This document shows positions 9,015 through 21,313 of a DNA stretch of 56,122 bases, one piece after another (the first letter of the stretch is position 1; the number at the start of each line of letters is the position of its first letter). The position numbers and the translations under genes are program-made. The notes under the pieces were generated by a model. It had not been told where the DNA came from, made no database searches, and saw only the letters and a program-made list of their open reading frames with translations. Origin of the DNA: Oscillospiraceae bacterium (lineage in GTDB: Bacteria > Bacillota_A > Clostridia > Oscillospirales > Oscillospiraceae); assembly GCA_902786615.1 (NCBI GenBank), contig CADADE010000011.1:1-56122 (forward strand), written 5' to 3'.

Positions 9015-9539
9015 ATGGCTGAGGAAGCAAAATGGTACGTGGTTCATACCTATTCCGGGTATGAAAACGCGGTTGCGGCCGCTGTGATGAAAGCAGCGGA
9101 AAACCGCAAAATGACGGATCTGATCCGTGAGGTCAACATCCCCATGGAAACCGTCACCGAACTCACCGACAACGGTGAGAAGACCGTCGAACGCAAGGTG
9201 TTCCCCGGCTACGTCCTGGTCAAGATGATCCTGACCGACGACAGCTGGCACCTGGTGCACAACGTTCGCGGCGCGACCGGCTTCGTCGGGTCTGACGGCA
9301 AGGCCGTCCCCCTGACCGAGCAGGAAATCCTCGACCTGGGCGTCGAGCGCAGAGAGATCGTCGTCGGCTACGCCGTGGGCGACAGCGTTAAGGTCATTGA
9401 CGGCCCGCTGTCCGGCTTCATCGGCACGGTGGACGAGCTCGAACCCGAGAAGGATCGGGTCCGTGTGGTCGTCTCGATGTTCGGCAGAGAGACTCCGGTG
9501 GATCTGGAGCTCGATCAGGTCGAAACCATTAAAGAATAA
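9015..9539 (+). CDS. nusG: Transcription elongation/antitermination factor NusG
   Basis: NusG binds the RNA polymerase clamp and couples it to ribosomes or Rho. The NGN domain (about 1-110) shows [15 protein letters not shown] and [10 protein letters not shown]. The KOW domain (about 120-174) shows [31 protein letters not shown]. Length of 174 residues is standard. It starts 6 nt after secE, so the two are probably coupled. Confidence 0.97.
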   Translation: MAEEAKWYVVHTYSGYENAVAAAVMKAAENRKMTDLIREVNIPMETVTELTDNGEKTVERKVFPGYVLVKMILTDDSWHLVHNVRGATGFVGSDGKAVPLTEQEILDLGVERREIVVGYAVGDSVKVIDGPLSGFIGTVDELEPEKDRVRVVVSMFGRETPVDLELDQVETIKE

Positions 9540-9559
9540 TAAGAAAGAGGTGCTCCAAG

Positions 9560-9985
9560 TTGGCACAGAAAGTAGTTGGATACGTAAGATTCCAGGTTCC
9601 CGCCGGCAAGGCGACTCCGGCTCCCCCCGTCGGCCCCGCTCTGGGCCAGTACGGTGTTAACATCGGTCAGTTCACCAAGGACTTCAACGAGCGGACCAAG
9701 GGCGATATGGGTCTGATGATCCCTGTCGTCATCACCGTCTACTCCGACCGCAGCTTCACCTTCATCTGCAAGACTCCTCCCGCCGCCCTCCTGATCAAGA
9801 AGGCCTGCGGCATCGAGTCCGGCTCCGGTGTGCCCCAGAAGGACAAGGTTGCCACCATCAGCAAGGAAGACGTGCGCAAGATCGCCGAGCAGAAGATGAG
9901 AGATCTCAACTGCACCGACATCGAGTCCGCCATGAGCATGATCGCTGGCACCTGCCGCTCCATGGGCGTCATCGTCGGCGACTGA
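9560..9985 (+). CDS. rplK: 50S ribosomal protein L11
   Basis: A 141-residue L11 from the GTPase-associated centre. It shows the N-terminal [24 protein letters not shown] and the rRNA-binding C-terminal domain ([22 protein letters not shown]). The start codon is TTG 9560, placed by AAAGAGGTG upstream and by the invariant MAQKVVGYV start. Confidence 0.97.
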   Translation: MAQKVVGYVRFQVPAGKATPAPPVGPALGQYGVNIGQFTKDFNERTKGDMGLMIPVVITVYSDRSFTFICKTPPAALLIKKACGIESGSGVPQKDKVATISKEDVRKIAEQKMRDLNCTDIESAMSMIAGTCRSMGVIVGD

Positions 9986-10160
9986 CAGCTCCTTTTTGGT
10001 AAACGCCGATCCAATACCGCTTCGGCGCTTTGCGGTCTTGTTCCGCCGTGATTTTGTCTTGAAATCTTGAAATACACAAAGTATTCCGGCGATTTCTCGA
10101 CTTCATCGCGACGAAATAATCCTCGCAAATCACTCTCGCGGATTGAATCACCGTTTACCC

Positions 10161-10214
10161 GACGGATCCTTCCGTCACAAAAGTGGGAGGATTTATCCAT
10201 CCGACACGAACCAC
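10161..10214 (+). promoter_or_regulatory. Probable L1 autoregulatory site in the rplK-rplA gap
   Basis: The 248-nt gap between rplK and rplA holds a GACGGA-4-TCCGTC hairpin (10161-10176). It is followed by GTGGGAGG (10183-10190) and ACCAC (10210-10214), ending 6 nt before the rplA ribosome site. GUGGGAGG facing ACCAC resembles the base of the L1 stalk in 23S rRNA, as recalled, which L1 binds. L1 commonly represses its own mRNA through such a mimic. The fit is by eye; the rest of the gap shows nothing clear. Confidence 0.6.
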
Positions 10215-10233
10215 ATTACAGGAGGAAACAACA

Positions 10234-10926
10234 TTGTTTAGAGGTAAAAATTATAAAGAGAGCTCCAAGCTCATTGATAAGCAGGCACTCTATGATCCCA
10301 TGGAGGCCCTGAATCTGGTCATCAGCGCCAGCAAGGCGAAGTTCGACGAGACCGTCGAGCTGCACGTGAAGCTGGGTGTCGACGGCCGTCACGCCGACCA
10401 GCAGGTCCGCGGCGCCATCGTGCTGCCCAACGGCACCGGCAAGACCGTCCGCGTCCTGGTGTTCTGCCCGCCCGAGCAGGTCGAGGAAGCCATCGCGGCC
10501 GGCGCCGACTATGCCGGCGGCATGGACTACGTGGAAAAGATCCAGAAGGAAAACTGGTTTGAGTTCGACACCGTGATCGCCAACCCCAAAATGATGGGCA
10601 CTGTCGGCCGTCTCGGTAAGATCCTCGGACCCAAGGGCCTGATGCCTTCCCCGAAGGCCGGCACCGTCACCCCGAACGTGGCCCAGGCCGTCAAGGAAGC
10701 CAAGGCCGGTAAGGTCGAGTACCGTCTGGACAAGACCAACATCATCCACTGCCCCATCGGCAAGGTCAGCTTCGGCGCCGACAAGCTCTACGAGAACTAC
10801 GCCGCTCTGCTCAACGCCATCATCAAGGCCAAGCCCGCGTCTGCCAAGGGCCAGTACATCCGCTCTTGCGTCACCGCCTCCACCATGGGCCCCGGCGTGA
10901 AGATCAACGCCCAGAAGCAGCTGTAA
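10234..10926 (+). CDS. rplA: 50S ribosomal protein L1
   Basis: A 230-residue L1. The signature [21 protein letters not shown] is present, as is the C-terminal [18 protein letters not shown]. The start is TTG 10234 ([14 protein letters not shown]), with AGGAGG 8 nt upstream; the longer in-frame reading from 10183 would run through the candidate L1 operator and is rejected. In many Firmicutes rplJ, rplL and rpoB follow; here a terminator follows. Confidence 0.96.
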   Translation: MFRGKNYKESSKLIDKQALYDPMEALNLVISASKAKFDETVELHVKLGVDGRHADQQVRGAIVLPNGTGKTVRVLVFCPPEQVEEAIAAGADYAGGMDYVEKIQKENWFEFDTVIANPKMMGTVGRLGKILGPKGLMPSPKAGTVTPNVAQAVKEAKAGKVEYRLDKTNIIHCPIGKVSFGADKLYENYAALLNAIIKAKPASAKGQYIRSCVTASTMGPGVKINAQKQL

Positions 10927-10942
10927 TCATTGCCTGATAAAA

Positions 10943-10974
10943 AACACCGTCGTATGAAACGACGGTGTTTTTTT
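10943..10974. terminator. Rho-independent terminator after rplA
   Basis: AACACCGTCGT (10943-10953), 5-nt loop, ACGACGGTGTT (10959-10969), then T5. A-rich on the other side, so it can also serve the convergent GNAT gene. Confidence 0.93.
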
Positions 10975-11046
10975 GTTGTAGGCGGAGCGTAGTTTGCCGC
11001 AGCGGGATGCGTTTCGGGCAGTCTGTTGATTCCGAAAAACCAGGAT

Positions 11047-11541
11047 TTATAATCCGAAGACAAGATCATCTCCATCAAGCTCCGGCAGGAGGGTAAAGCC
11101 GAGCGAGAAATACAGGCGTTTTGCTCTCTCGTTGTATTTTTCGGCTGCAAGCTTAATTGGTTTCGTGTCATCCGCAGTCTTTAGTATTTGAACAGCCAAT
11201 GTGGCGGCGGCTTTTCCATATCCTTTCCCCTGATACCCTTGATCAATAAAGTAACTCCACGAATAAGCGTCTCCTTCGCCCAGCCATTTACAGAAGTTCA
11301 TAAAGCCGATCGGCGACAACCGCTCGTTATAGATGATACACGGGTAGTTATCTTCTCTGAATAAATATGCTCTTCCGATTGAAAACCACGCCGGATTGAC
11401 AAGCTCTTTTTGCTCCTCGGCAAGTTCACATTCACAGGCAGCGTATATCAGATCAGCTTCCGTTTCCAGCGGCTTGATGTGAACCCTTGCATTAGACCAT
11501 GATTTGTTTTCAACTGTCTTCAAAGCCGATCTTAATCCCAT
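11047..11541 (-). CDS. GNAT-family N-acetyltransferase
   Basis: A 164-residue acetyltransferase of the GNAT fold. The acetyl-CoA pyrophosphate-binding motif is YQGKGYGKAAATLAVQ at about residues 103-118, followed by the usual KLAAEKYNERAKRLYFSLGF at the end. The substrate cannot be told. Codon use is less GC-rich than its neighbours, which hints at a more recent arrival. No strong ribosome site precedes the ATG; AAGGGTG lies about 10 nt upstream. Confidence 0.85.
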   Translation of the reverse strand: MGLRSALKTVENKSWSNARVHIKPLETEADLIYAACECELAEEQKELVNPAWFSIGRAYLFREDNYPCIIYNERLSPIGFMNFCKWLGEGDAYSWSYFIDQGYQGKGYGKAAATLAVQILKTADDTKPIKLAAEKYNERAKRLYFSLGFTLLPELDGDDLVFGL

Positions 11542-11606
11542 GCTGTCAACACCCTTACTCCCATATTGTCGTCATCAGTCTACCACACCGCCCGCGTCCG
11601 CGCAAC

Positions 11607-11639
11607 GAAAAACAGCCCCGGGATTTCTCCCGGGGCTGT
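11607..11639 (-). terminator. Rho-independent terminator after nifJ
   Basis: ACAGCCCCGGG (11612-11622), 6-nt loop, CCCGGGGCTGT (11629-11639); on the minus strand the stem is followed by TTTTT. It separates nifJ from the GNAT gene. Confidence 0.92.
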
Positions 11640-11686
11640 CTGCGTATTGGTTTGATTCCGGATAATTCCGAATTCCGAACTCCGAA

Positions 11687-11689
<3 letters not shown>
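11640..11689 (-). repeat. Short-period TTCGGAA tract at the nifJ stop
   Basis: Immediately after the nifJ TAA, the minus strand reads TTCGGAGTTCGGAATTCGGA and continues to ATCCGGAAT. This is a degenerate 7-nt period. A very similar tract lies at 29874-29904. Confidence 0.7.
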
Positions 11690-15215
<3,526 letters not shown>

Positions 15216-15262
15216 TTATTTCTCAAAAGACGGGTGTGAATACCCCCTTTTTCGCAGTCTAC

Positions 15263-15291
15263 AGTTTATCATTTTTTCTTTCGCTTGTAAA
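15263..15291 (-). promoter_or_regulatory. Candidate nifJ promoter
   Basis: Minus strand TTTACA (15286-15291), 17 nt, TAAACT (15263-15268), with TG one base before the -10. It lies about 65 nt before the nifJ start. Confidence 0.55.
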
Positions 15292-15375
15292 CAGAAAAGA
15301 CAAACAAAAATTGCCTTTTTCGCGCCTGTGCCGGCGGTGTTTTTCGCTTACTTCTTCCTCTTTATTAAATTGTGC

Positions 15376-15404
15376 TTGTGCTTTTGCTTCGAATAGTATA
15401 TAAT
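15376..15404 (+). promoter_or_regulatory. Sigma-A promoter of asp23-fakA
   Basis: TTGTGC (15376-15381), 17 nt, perfect TATAAT (15399-15404). It faces away from the nifJ promoter; the two genes are divergent. Confidence 0.8.
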
Positions 15405-15470
15405 TGTACAGTCCGTCATAGCGGCTTTCGCCGCGCGGCGGAGCATCACCGTGAAAGGAGATCCTGGATT

Positions 15471-15818
15471 ATGGTGAATATCAAAAACGACAACGGGCAG
15501 ATCAGCATCACCAGCGAGGTCTTCACCTATCTGGCCGGCGACGCCGCCACCAGCTGCTTCGGCGTCAAGGGCATGGCCGGCCGCAGCGAAAAGGGCGGCC
15601 TGCAGCTGCTGCGCCGGGTGGATATGTCCAAGGGCGTGGTCGTGAATTACAACGACGACGGCAGTCTCTCCCTGGAGCTGCACATCGGCGTCGACCACGG
15701 GGTCAACATGGCCGCCGTCTCCCGCAGCATCATCAAGGAAGTCAGCTACAAGCTGCAGCGCTCCACCGGCGTCCCGGTGAAGAACGTGGACGTATATATA
15801 GATACGATTATCGGATAA
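15471..15818 (+). CDS. Asp23/Gls24 (YloU) family protein
   Basis: A 115-residue Asp23/Gls24 envelope-stress family protein, the YloU type found next to YloV/FakA in Firmicutes. It shows the family pattern GQISITSEVFTYLAGDAATSCFGVKGM and the C-terminal VKNVDVYIDTI. ATG 15471 has AAAGGAG 10 nt upstream. It ends 19 nt before fakA and is presumably co-transcribed. Precise function unknown. Confidence 0.92.
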   Translation: MVNIKNDNGQISITSEVFTYLAGDAATSCFGVKGMAGRSEKGGLQLLRRVDMSKGVVVNYNDDGSLSLELHIGVDHGVNMAAVSRSIIKEVSYKLQRSTGVPVKNVDVYIDTIIG

Positions 15819-15837
15819 GCCTGTGAGGTAGAAGAAC

Positions 15838-17535
15838 TTGAGAGATTATATCGACGCCGCCGCCTTCAAGGAAATGATCCTGTGTGCCAACGCGGCGCTT
15901 CACCGTAATGTTCAGTCCATCAACGAGCTGAACGTCTTTCCCGTGCCGGACGGCGACACCGGCACCAATATGGGCCTGACCCTCGGCAACGCCGCCGACG
16001 AACTGAAAAAGCGTGACTTCAATACCGTCGCCGAGGTTTCCGCCTGCGTGTCCTCCGCGCTGCTGCGCGGCGCGCGCGGCAACTCCGGCGTCATCCTCAG
16101 CCTGCTGTTTCGCGGGATCGCCAAGCGGCTGAAGGATCTGGACACCGCCGGCGCCTATGAATTTTCCGCCGCCATGGTCGACGGTGTGGATGCCGCCTAC
16201 AAGGCCGTCATGAAGCCCGCCGAGGGCACCATCCTGACCGTCTCCCGCCTGGCCTCCGCCGCGGCGAAGGACGCCGCCAAGGCCGAAAAGAGCCTGGAGG
16301 AGGCGCTGCAGTGCGCCCTGCAGGCCGGCGACGAGGCTCTGGAGAACACCGTCAACCAGAATCCCGTGCTGAAAAAGGCCGGCGTCATCGACGCGGGCGG
16401 CAAGGGCTACATGGTCATCCTCCACGCGATGCTCGCCTCCCTGCGCGGCGAGATCAGCTCCTCTGAGGAGGAGGCTTCGGCCTCCGCCGTCACCGAGGAG
16501 ACCGCCTTTGAAGAGGGCAAGGTGGATGTGCCGGAGCTCAACGTCTTCGACACCGTATACATCGTCCGCAAGGAAAATCCGGACGTGGATCTGATGCCGC
16601 TGCGGCTCTATCTGGACAGCATCGGCGATTCGCTCGTCATCAGCGACGATGACGAGATCTTCAAGGTGCACGTGCACACCGACATTCCCGGCCAGGCCCT
16701 GACCGAGAGCCAGAAGTACGGTACGCTGGAGCTGGCGAAGATCGAGAACATGCGCACCCAGGCGCTGGACATGCTCGCCGGCCGCAAGGCGCAGAGCACC
16801 GACGACCTGGAGCAGGTCGAGCAGGAGCTGGAGCGGATGGAGGACGGCGCTTCCGAGCCCGAGTTCGCCGAACCCGAAAAGCAGTACGGCGTGGTCACCG
16901 TCTGCGCCGGCAAGGGCATGGAGGATCTGTTCCGCGACCTCGGCGCCGACGGCATCGTCACCGGCGGCCAGACCATGAACCCCTCCACCGACGATATCCT
17001 CCGTCAGATCAACCGCACCCCGGCCTCCACGGTCTTTGTCTTCCCCAACAACAAAAACATCATCATGGCCGCCCAGCAGTGCGTTCCGATGACCGAGAAG
17101 AAGGTCATCGTCATGCCGACCCGCACCGTGCCGCAGGGCGTAGCCGCGCTGCTGAACCTGAACATCGACGAGCCGGAGGCTCAGATCGTCTCCGATATGA
17201 ACGAGGCCATCAGCCACGTCCACACCGCCATGATCACCTACGCCGCCCGCGACAGCGAGTTCGACGGCCACAGCATTCACGCCGGCGAATACCTGGCGCT
17301 GCTCGACGGCGCGCTGATCGAAAACTGCGCCGAGACCGAAGAGCTTTTCAGCTCGCTCAGCCGCGCCGTGCAGCCGATGAACCCCGAGTTCATCACCGTC
17401 TATTACGGCGCCGACGTCAGCGCCGAGGTCGCCGAAAAGACCGGTGCCTTCTTCTCCGGTCGCTTCCCCGATGCGGAGATCAGCGTCGTCAGCGGCGGCC
17501 AGCCGGTCTACTACTACATGATCGCCGTGGAGTGA
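15838..17535 (+). CDS. fakA: FakA/YloV fatty-acid kinase catalytic subunit (DAK2 domain)
   Basis: Homologue of the ATP-binding subunit that phosphorylates fatty acids held by a FakB carrier. The DAK2 domain shows the nucleotide/Mg motif NVFPVPDGDTGTNMGLTL (about residues 30-48) and LLRGARGNSGVILS. A central and C-terminal FakA domain follows (FPNNKNIIMAAQQC, MPTRTVPQGVAALL). Length of 565 residues is typical. The start codon is TTG 15838 behind GAGGTAG. No fakB is adjacent. Confidence 0.92.
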   Translation: MRDYIDAAAFKEMILCANAALHRNVQSINELNVFPVPDGDTGTNMGLTLGNAADELKKRDFNTVAEVSACVSSALLRGARGNSGVILSLLFRGIAKRLKDLDTAGAYEFSAAMVDGVDAAYKAVMKPAEGTILTVSRLASAAAKDAAKAEKSLEEALQCALQAGDEALENTVNQNPVLKKAGVIDAGGKGYMVILHAMLASLRGEISSSEEEASASAVTEETAFEEGKVDVPELNVFDTVYIVRKENPDVDLMPLRLYLDSIGDSLVISDDDEIFKVHVHTDIPGQALTESQKYGTLELAKIENMRTQALDMLAGRKAQSTDDLEQVEQELERMEDGASEPEFAEPEKQYGVVTVCAGKGMEDLFRDLGADGIVTGGQTMNPSTDDILRQINRTPASTVFVFPNNKNIIMAAQQCVPMTEKKVIVMPTRTVPQGVAALLNLNIDEPEAQIVSDMNEAISHVHTAMITYAARDSEFDGHSIHAGEYLALLDGALIENCAETEELFSSLSRAVQPMNPEFITVYYGADVSAEVAEKTGAFFSGRFPDAEISVVSGGQPVYYYMIAVE

Positions 17536-17540
17536 GAAAC

Positions 17541-17556
17541 AGTGCTTAGTGCTTAG
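17541..17556 (+). repeat. Short GTGCTTA direct repeat after fakA
   Basis: AGTGCTTAGTGCTTAG lies between the fakA stop and the terminator, an 8-nt unit twice. Its complement CTAAGCACT appears on the other side of the stem at about 17604-17612. Confidence 0.6.
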
Positions 17557-17595
17557 AAAAACAGCGGAGACGCAGTTAAGCGTCTCCGCTGTTTT
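17557..17595. terminator. Bidirectional terminator between fakA and the histidine kinase
   Basis: AAAACAGCGGAGACGC and GCGTCTCCGCTGTTTT form a perfect 16-bp stem with a 6-nt loop (17574-17579). A and T runs on both sides serve the two convergent genes. Confidence 0.95.
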
Positions 17596-17611
17596 CGTTT
17601 CTCCTAAGCAC

Positions 17612-18997
17612 TCAGATCCCCGTTTCGTCCTCATTCGGCCGGGGGAATTTGACGACGAACACCGAGCCCTGCGGCTTGTTGGCGCCGACGGCGATGCTGC
17701 CGCCGTGGGCCAGCACCGCGTCGTGCACGATGCTCAGGCCGAGACCAGTGCCGCCGGAGGCGCGGGAGCGCGCCTTGTCCACGCGGTAGAAGCGAGAGAA
17801 GATATTCAGCCGATCCTCCTCCGGAATGCCGATGCCGCTGTCCTCCACGGTGAAGGTCACATTCTCCTCGTCCGCCGAAAGATGCAGCCACACTTCGCCC
17901 TCCGGGACGTTGTATTTGATGGCATTTTCCGTCAGATTGAAGATCACGTGAAACAGGTCATCGGTGTTGGCCATGATGACGCAGCCCTCGCTGAGATCCA
18001 GATGCAGCCGCACGCTGCGCTCCGCGGCCAGCGGCCGCAGCAGCACCAGCGCGTCCAGCGTCACCTGCTTGAGGTCCACCGGCTCCGGCAGGCGCTGCAC
18101 GCCGTCGTCCAGGCGGCTCAGATCGAGCAGCTCCTCCGTCGTGCGCTGCAGGCGTTTGGCCTCGCTGCTGATATCGGCGGCAAACTCGCGCACCGTGCCC
18201 ATGTCCACGTTTTCATTTTCCACCACGCTGTCGGCCAGCAGGCGGATCGAGGCCAGCGGCGTTTTCAGCTCGTGCGAGGCGTCTGACACGAAGCGGCGGC
18301 GCTGCTTTTCCGTCTCGTCCAGGCGCTCGGTGAGCAGGTTGAACTCCTCGCCGAGCTCCGCGATCTCGTCCTTCCCTTTCACGGCCAGGCGGTGGTCATA
18401 GTCACCGCCGGCGACGATGCGCATGGATTTGACGAGCTCCCGGATGCGGCTGAGCAGCAGCTCCGAAAAGCCCAGCACCAGCACGATGGCCAGGCCCGCA
18501 ATGGTGAACGAAGCCACGCGGATGCGGCCCTGCACCGTCATGATCAGGTCCGCGCGCTCGGCGTCCCGCTCGAAGAGATACACCGCGCCGCGGCCGCCGT
18601 TCTGCGCGACGAAGGGCACGGCGCAGGCGCTGGTAAAGGCGGTTTCGTCAAAGGCGGATCGAAACACGCTTTTCCCTTCCAGTGCGCGCTGCAGCTCCTC
18701 CGGCGCAGAGCCTCCGCCGTTGTCGTACATCAGCTCGCCCAGCTCGTTGGCCACGGCGATGCGCCCGTAGCCGCTGACGTCCATCAGGCGCAGCACCTCT
18801 TCGATGCCGGCGCGGCTGATGCTGTCCAGCCCCGAGAGGGAGGAGGCGATCACCGAGGCCTGGCTGAGCATGCCGCTCTCTTTTTCCTGAAACACCAGGT
18901 CGCGCGAGGAAATCAGCGGATAGGTGTTGAGCAGCACCAGCAGGATCAGCAGGATCGCAAGGATGATGCTGAAAAACTGTAGGCGGATACTGCGCAT
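17612..18997 (-). CDS. Sensor histidine kinase, PhoR/ResE type
   Basis: Membrane sensor kinase of a two-component pair. Transmembrane helices lie at about 7-27 and 160-182 and enclose an extracellular sensor of about 130 residues. A HAMP linker (about 183-230), HisKA with phospho-acceptor His242 in SDASHELKTPLAS, and HATPase with N box (NLTENAIKYN), G1 (DSGIGIPEED) and G2 (GGTGLGLSIV) follow. The 461-residue length is ordinary. It begins 3 nt after the stop of the response regulator gene. The signal is not apparent; control of envelope or phosphate genes is common in this class. Confidence 0.92.
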   Translation of the reverse strand: MRSIRLQFFSIILAILLILLVLLNTYPLISSRDLVFQEKESGMLSQASVIASSLSGLDSISRAGIEEVLRLMDVSGYGRIAVANELGELMYDNGGGSAPEELQRALEGKSVFRSAFDETAFTSACAVPFVAQNGGRGAVYLFERDAERADLIMTVQGRIRVASFTIAGLAIVLVLGFSELLLSRIRELVKSMRIVAGGDYDHRLAVKGKDEIAELGEEFNLLTERLDETEKQRRRFVSDASHELKTPLASIRLLADSVVENENVDMGTVREFAADISSEAKRLQRTTEELLDLSRLDDGVQRLPEPVDLKQVTLDALVLLRPLAAERSVRLHLDLSEGCVIMANTDDLFHVIFNLTENAIKYNVPEGEVWLHLSADEENVTFTVEDSGIGIPEEDRLNIFSRFYRVDKARSRASGGTGLGLSIVHDAVLAHGGSIAVGANKPQGSVFVVKFPRPNEDETGI

Positions 18998-19000
18998 CGC

Positions 19001-19687
19001 TCAGCCCTCGTCCGCGAAGTAGTAGCCGACGCCCCACTTGGTGATGATGTAGGTCGGATGACCGGGGTCGAGCTCCAGCTTTTCGCGCAGGCGGCGGATA
19101 TGCACGTCCACGGTGCGCGTATCGCCCTGATAATCGTAGCCCCAGACCAGATCCAGCAGGCTTTCGCGGCTGTAAACGCGGCCGGGGTTGCGCATCAAAA
19201 ACTCGATCAGGTCGAACTCCTTCATCGTCAGCTCCACGTTCTGCCCGTCCTTGCTGGCGCTGCGGCGCTCGGGATCGATGCAGATATGCCCGCGCCGGAG
19301 CACCGTGTTCTCCTGCGGCGCGGCGGCCATGCTGGAGCGGCGCAGCAGCGCGCGGATGCGCGCCTTGAGCTCCAAAATGTTGAAGGGCTTGGTCACATAG
19401 TCGTCCGCGCCGGACTCAAAGCCCATCAGCAGGTCTGCGCCCTCGCTGCGGGCCGTGAGCATGATGATCGGCACGGTGGAGAAGCTGCGGATCTCCTGGC
19501 AGGCCTGCAGGCCGTCCTTTTTCGGCATCATCAGATCCAGCACGATCAGGTCGTAGCCGCCCGTGCGGGCCAGCTCCACGGCCTCCTCGCCGTCGTAGCC
19601 GGCGTCCACGGTATATCCCTCGTTTTCAAGGTTGAATTTGATTCCCTTGACAAGCAGGCGCTCGTCGTCGACCACCAGTATTTTCAT
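19001..19687 (-). CDS. OmpR/PhoB-family response regulator
   Basis: Receiver domain (1-118) with acidic residues in VVDDER, phospho-acceptor Asp51 in LIVLDLMMPKKDG, and the conserved Lys in YVTKPFNILEL. The winged-helix effector (about 130-228) shows ELTMKEFDLIEFLMRNPGRVYSRE and RTVDVHIRRLREKLE. ATG 19687 is behind GCGGGGGA. It is co-transcribed with the kinase directly downstream and divergent from the carboxypeptidase gene, which may be a target. Confidence 0.94.
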   Translation of the reverse strand: MKILVVDDERLLVKGIKFNLENEGYTVDAGYDGEEAVELARTGGYDLIVLDLMMPKKDGLQACQEIRSFSTVPIIMLTARSEGADLLMGFESGADDYVTKPFNILELKARIRALLRRSSMAAAPQENTVLRRGHICIDPERRSASKDGQNVELTMKEFDLIEFLMRNPGRVYSRESLLDLVWGYDYQGDTRTVDVHIRRLREKLELDPGHPTYIITKWGVGYYFADEG

Positions 19688-19737
19688 GATTTCCCCCGCT
19701 TTCCCGATCCGGCTCGAAGCGTGTCGGCGAAATTAAG

Positions 19738-19766
19738 TTGCTTTTTTCGTCCTCAGATTATATAAT
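19738..19766 (+). promoter_or_regulatory. Promoter of the D,D-carboxypeptidase gene
   Basis: TTGCTT (19738-19743), 17 nt, TATAAT (19761-19766). The -10 sits in ATTATATAAT, which is nearly palindromic, so a weak divergent start is possible. Confidence 0.7.
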
Positions 19767-19817
19767 AGCATGCACGTCTTTACTATACCATGTTTCCTGG
19801 CAAATCGGGAGAGAAAA

Positions 19818-21302
19818 ATGAAAAAATTCCGAATCTTAAGTATCTTGATCATATTCTGCCTGCTCGTCTCCGCCGCGGCGCCTTCGGCCCTGGCCCTGGA
19901 TGCGCCGGAGGTTACGGCGAAATCCTGGATCATCGTCGATCTGAACACCGGCAAGGTCATCGACGAACACAACGCGGATGAGCAGCGCTCCCCCGCCAGC
20001 CTGACGAAGATCATGACCGGACTGCTGTCCGTGGAGGCCGCGGAGCGCGGCGACGTGGGCATGGACGAGACCGTCACAGCCGGTCTGGACTGCCAGACGG
20101 GCCTGGATTCCTCCAGCAGCAACGCCAGCATCGTGGCCGGCGAGCAGATGAGCTTCCGGGATTATTTCTACTGCGCCATGGTCGTCTCCGCCAACGAGGC
20201 CTGCAACGTGCTCGGCAGCAGGATCGGCGGCAGCATCGGCGGCTTTGTGGAGCTGATGAACCGCCGTGCGGAGGAGCTTGGCCTGAAAAGCACCCATTTT
20301 GCCGACCCGAACGGCCTGTCCTACGACAACCAGACCACCGCTCGTGAGCTGAGCGTCATCCTGCAGGAGGCGCTGCAGCACGAGGACTTCCTGGAGGCCT
20401 TCACCACCTCGACCTACACGGTCTCCAAAACCAATTACAACGAGCCGCGCGAGCTCAAGAGCACCGACGCGCTCACCACACACGATTCCTATTATTCCCA
20501 GTACGGCGACTTCTACTATGAGCCCGCCATCGGCGGCAAGACCGGCTTTACCCGCGCGGCGGGCTACTGCCTGGCCTCTGTGGCTGAAAAGGACGATCTG
20601 CGCGTGCTGACCGTCGTGATGGGCTGCCCCGGCCCACTGACCGGAGATTCCGAACAGCCCGAGAGCTTCAACGACAGCATCCGTCTGTATAACTGGGTAT
20701 TTGAAAACTTCTCCTACGGACAGGTGCTCAGCAGCGCCGAGGTCATCCGCCGGGAGCCGGTGGAGCAGGCCGAGGGCGAGGGCTTTGTCAGCCTCCGTCC
20801 CACCGAGGACCTGCGCCTGCTTCTGCCCTCCGACGCGCCGCCGGAGAGCCGGGAGCTGGAGATTACGCTGCTGAAGGACCGCTTTGTTGCACCCATTCCC
20901 GCCGGCACCATTCTCGGAAGCGTGAAGCTGAAGATCAACGGGGAGAGCTACGGTCCCTACGACCTGGTGAATGCCGCCGAGGTGAAGATCGCCAAGCGTG
21001 AGTTCATCCGCATGCAGGTGGACAGCTTCTTTGCCGCCCGAGGCGTGCGCCTCGTGATCGTCGTGCTGGCGCTGATCCTGGTGCTCTACTTCGCGCTGGT
21101 GCTGCGCTATCGGGCGCTGCGCCGGAAGCATCTCCGGGAGGTGCAGCAGGCGGAGAAGCGGCGGAAGGCCGCGCAGGAGCTCAGAAGGCAGCAGAGCGCC
21201 GCAGAGGAACCCACTCTGCGCTTTACCGCTGTGGATCCCTCCGAGCGCGACGCCGACACCATCGACCTGGCCCGCTTCTTTGACGAAGACGGGAAAACAT
21301 AA
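19818..21302 (+). CDS. D-alanyl-D-alanine carboxypeptidase, DacF type
   Basis: Serine-type penicillin-binding protein (peptidase S11) that trims the terminal D-Ala of peptidoglycan peptides. It has a signal peptide (about 1-27), the SxxK motif SLTK at 61-64, SAN at 124-126 and KTG at 241-243. A C-terminal membrane helix (about 408-430) is followed by a basic, glutamine-rich cytoplasmic tail of roughly 65 residues. This ending is longer than in textbook DacA/DacF. ATG 19818 follows GGGAGAG. Role in vegetative wall or cortex cannot be decided. Confidence 0.92.
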   Translation: MKKFRILSILIIFCLLVSAAAPSALALDAPEVTAKSWIIVDLNTGKVIDEHNADEQRSPASLTKIMTGLLSVEAAERGDVGMDETVTAGLDCQTGLDSSSSNASIVAGEQMSFRDYFYCAMVVSANEACNVLGSRIGGSIGGFVELMNRRAEELGLKSTHFADPNGLSYDNQTTARELSVILQEALQHEDFLEAFTTSTYTVSKTNYNEPRELKSTDALTTHDSYYSQYGDFYYEPAIGGKTGFTRAAGYCLASVAEKDDLRVLTVVMGCPGPLTGDSEQPESFNDSIRLYNWVFENFSYGQVLSSAEVIRREPVEQAEGEGFVSLRPTEDLRLLLPSDAPPESRELEITLLKDRFVAPIPAGTILGSVKLKINGESYGPYDLVNAAEVKIAKREFIRMQVDSFFAARGVRLVIVVLALILVLYFALVLRYRALRRKHLREVQQAEKRRKAAQELRRQQSAAEEPTLRFTAVDPSERDADTIDLARFFDEDGKT

Positions 21303-21313
21303 TCTTGAGGAAT

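Noticed and set aside
10183..10233. Longer rplA starting at GTG 10183
   Set aside because: The extension would translate the candidate L1 operator; TTG 10234 has a good AGGAGG at the right distance and matches the conserved L1 start.
19688..19770. Strong divergent promoter for the response regulator
   Set aside because: The ATTATATAAT box offers a -10 on the minus strand, but no acceptable -35 lies 16-18 nt upstream.
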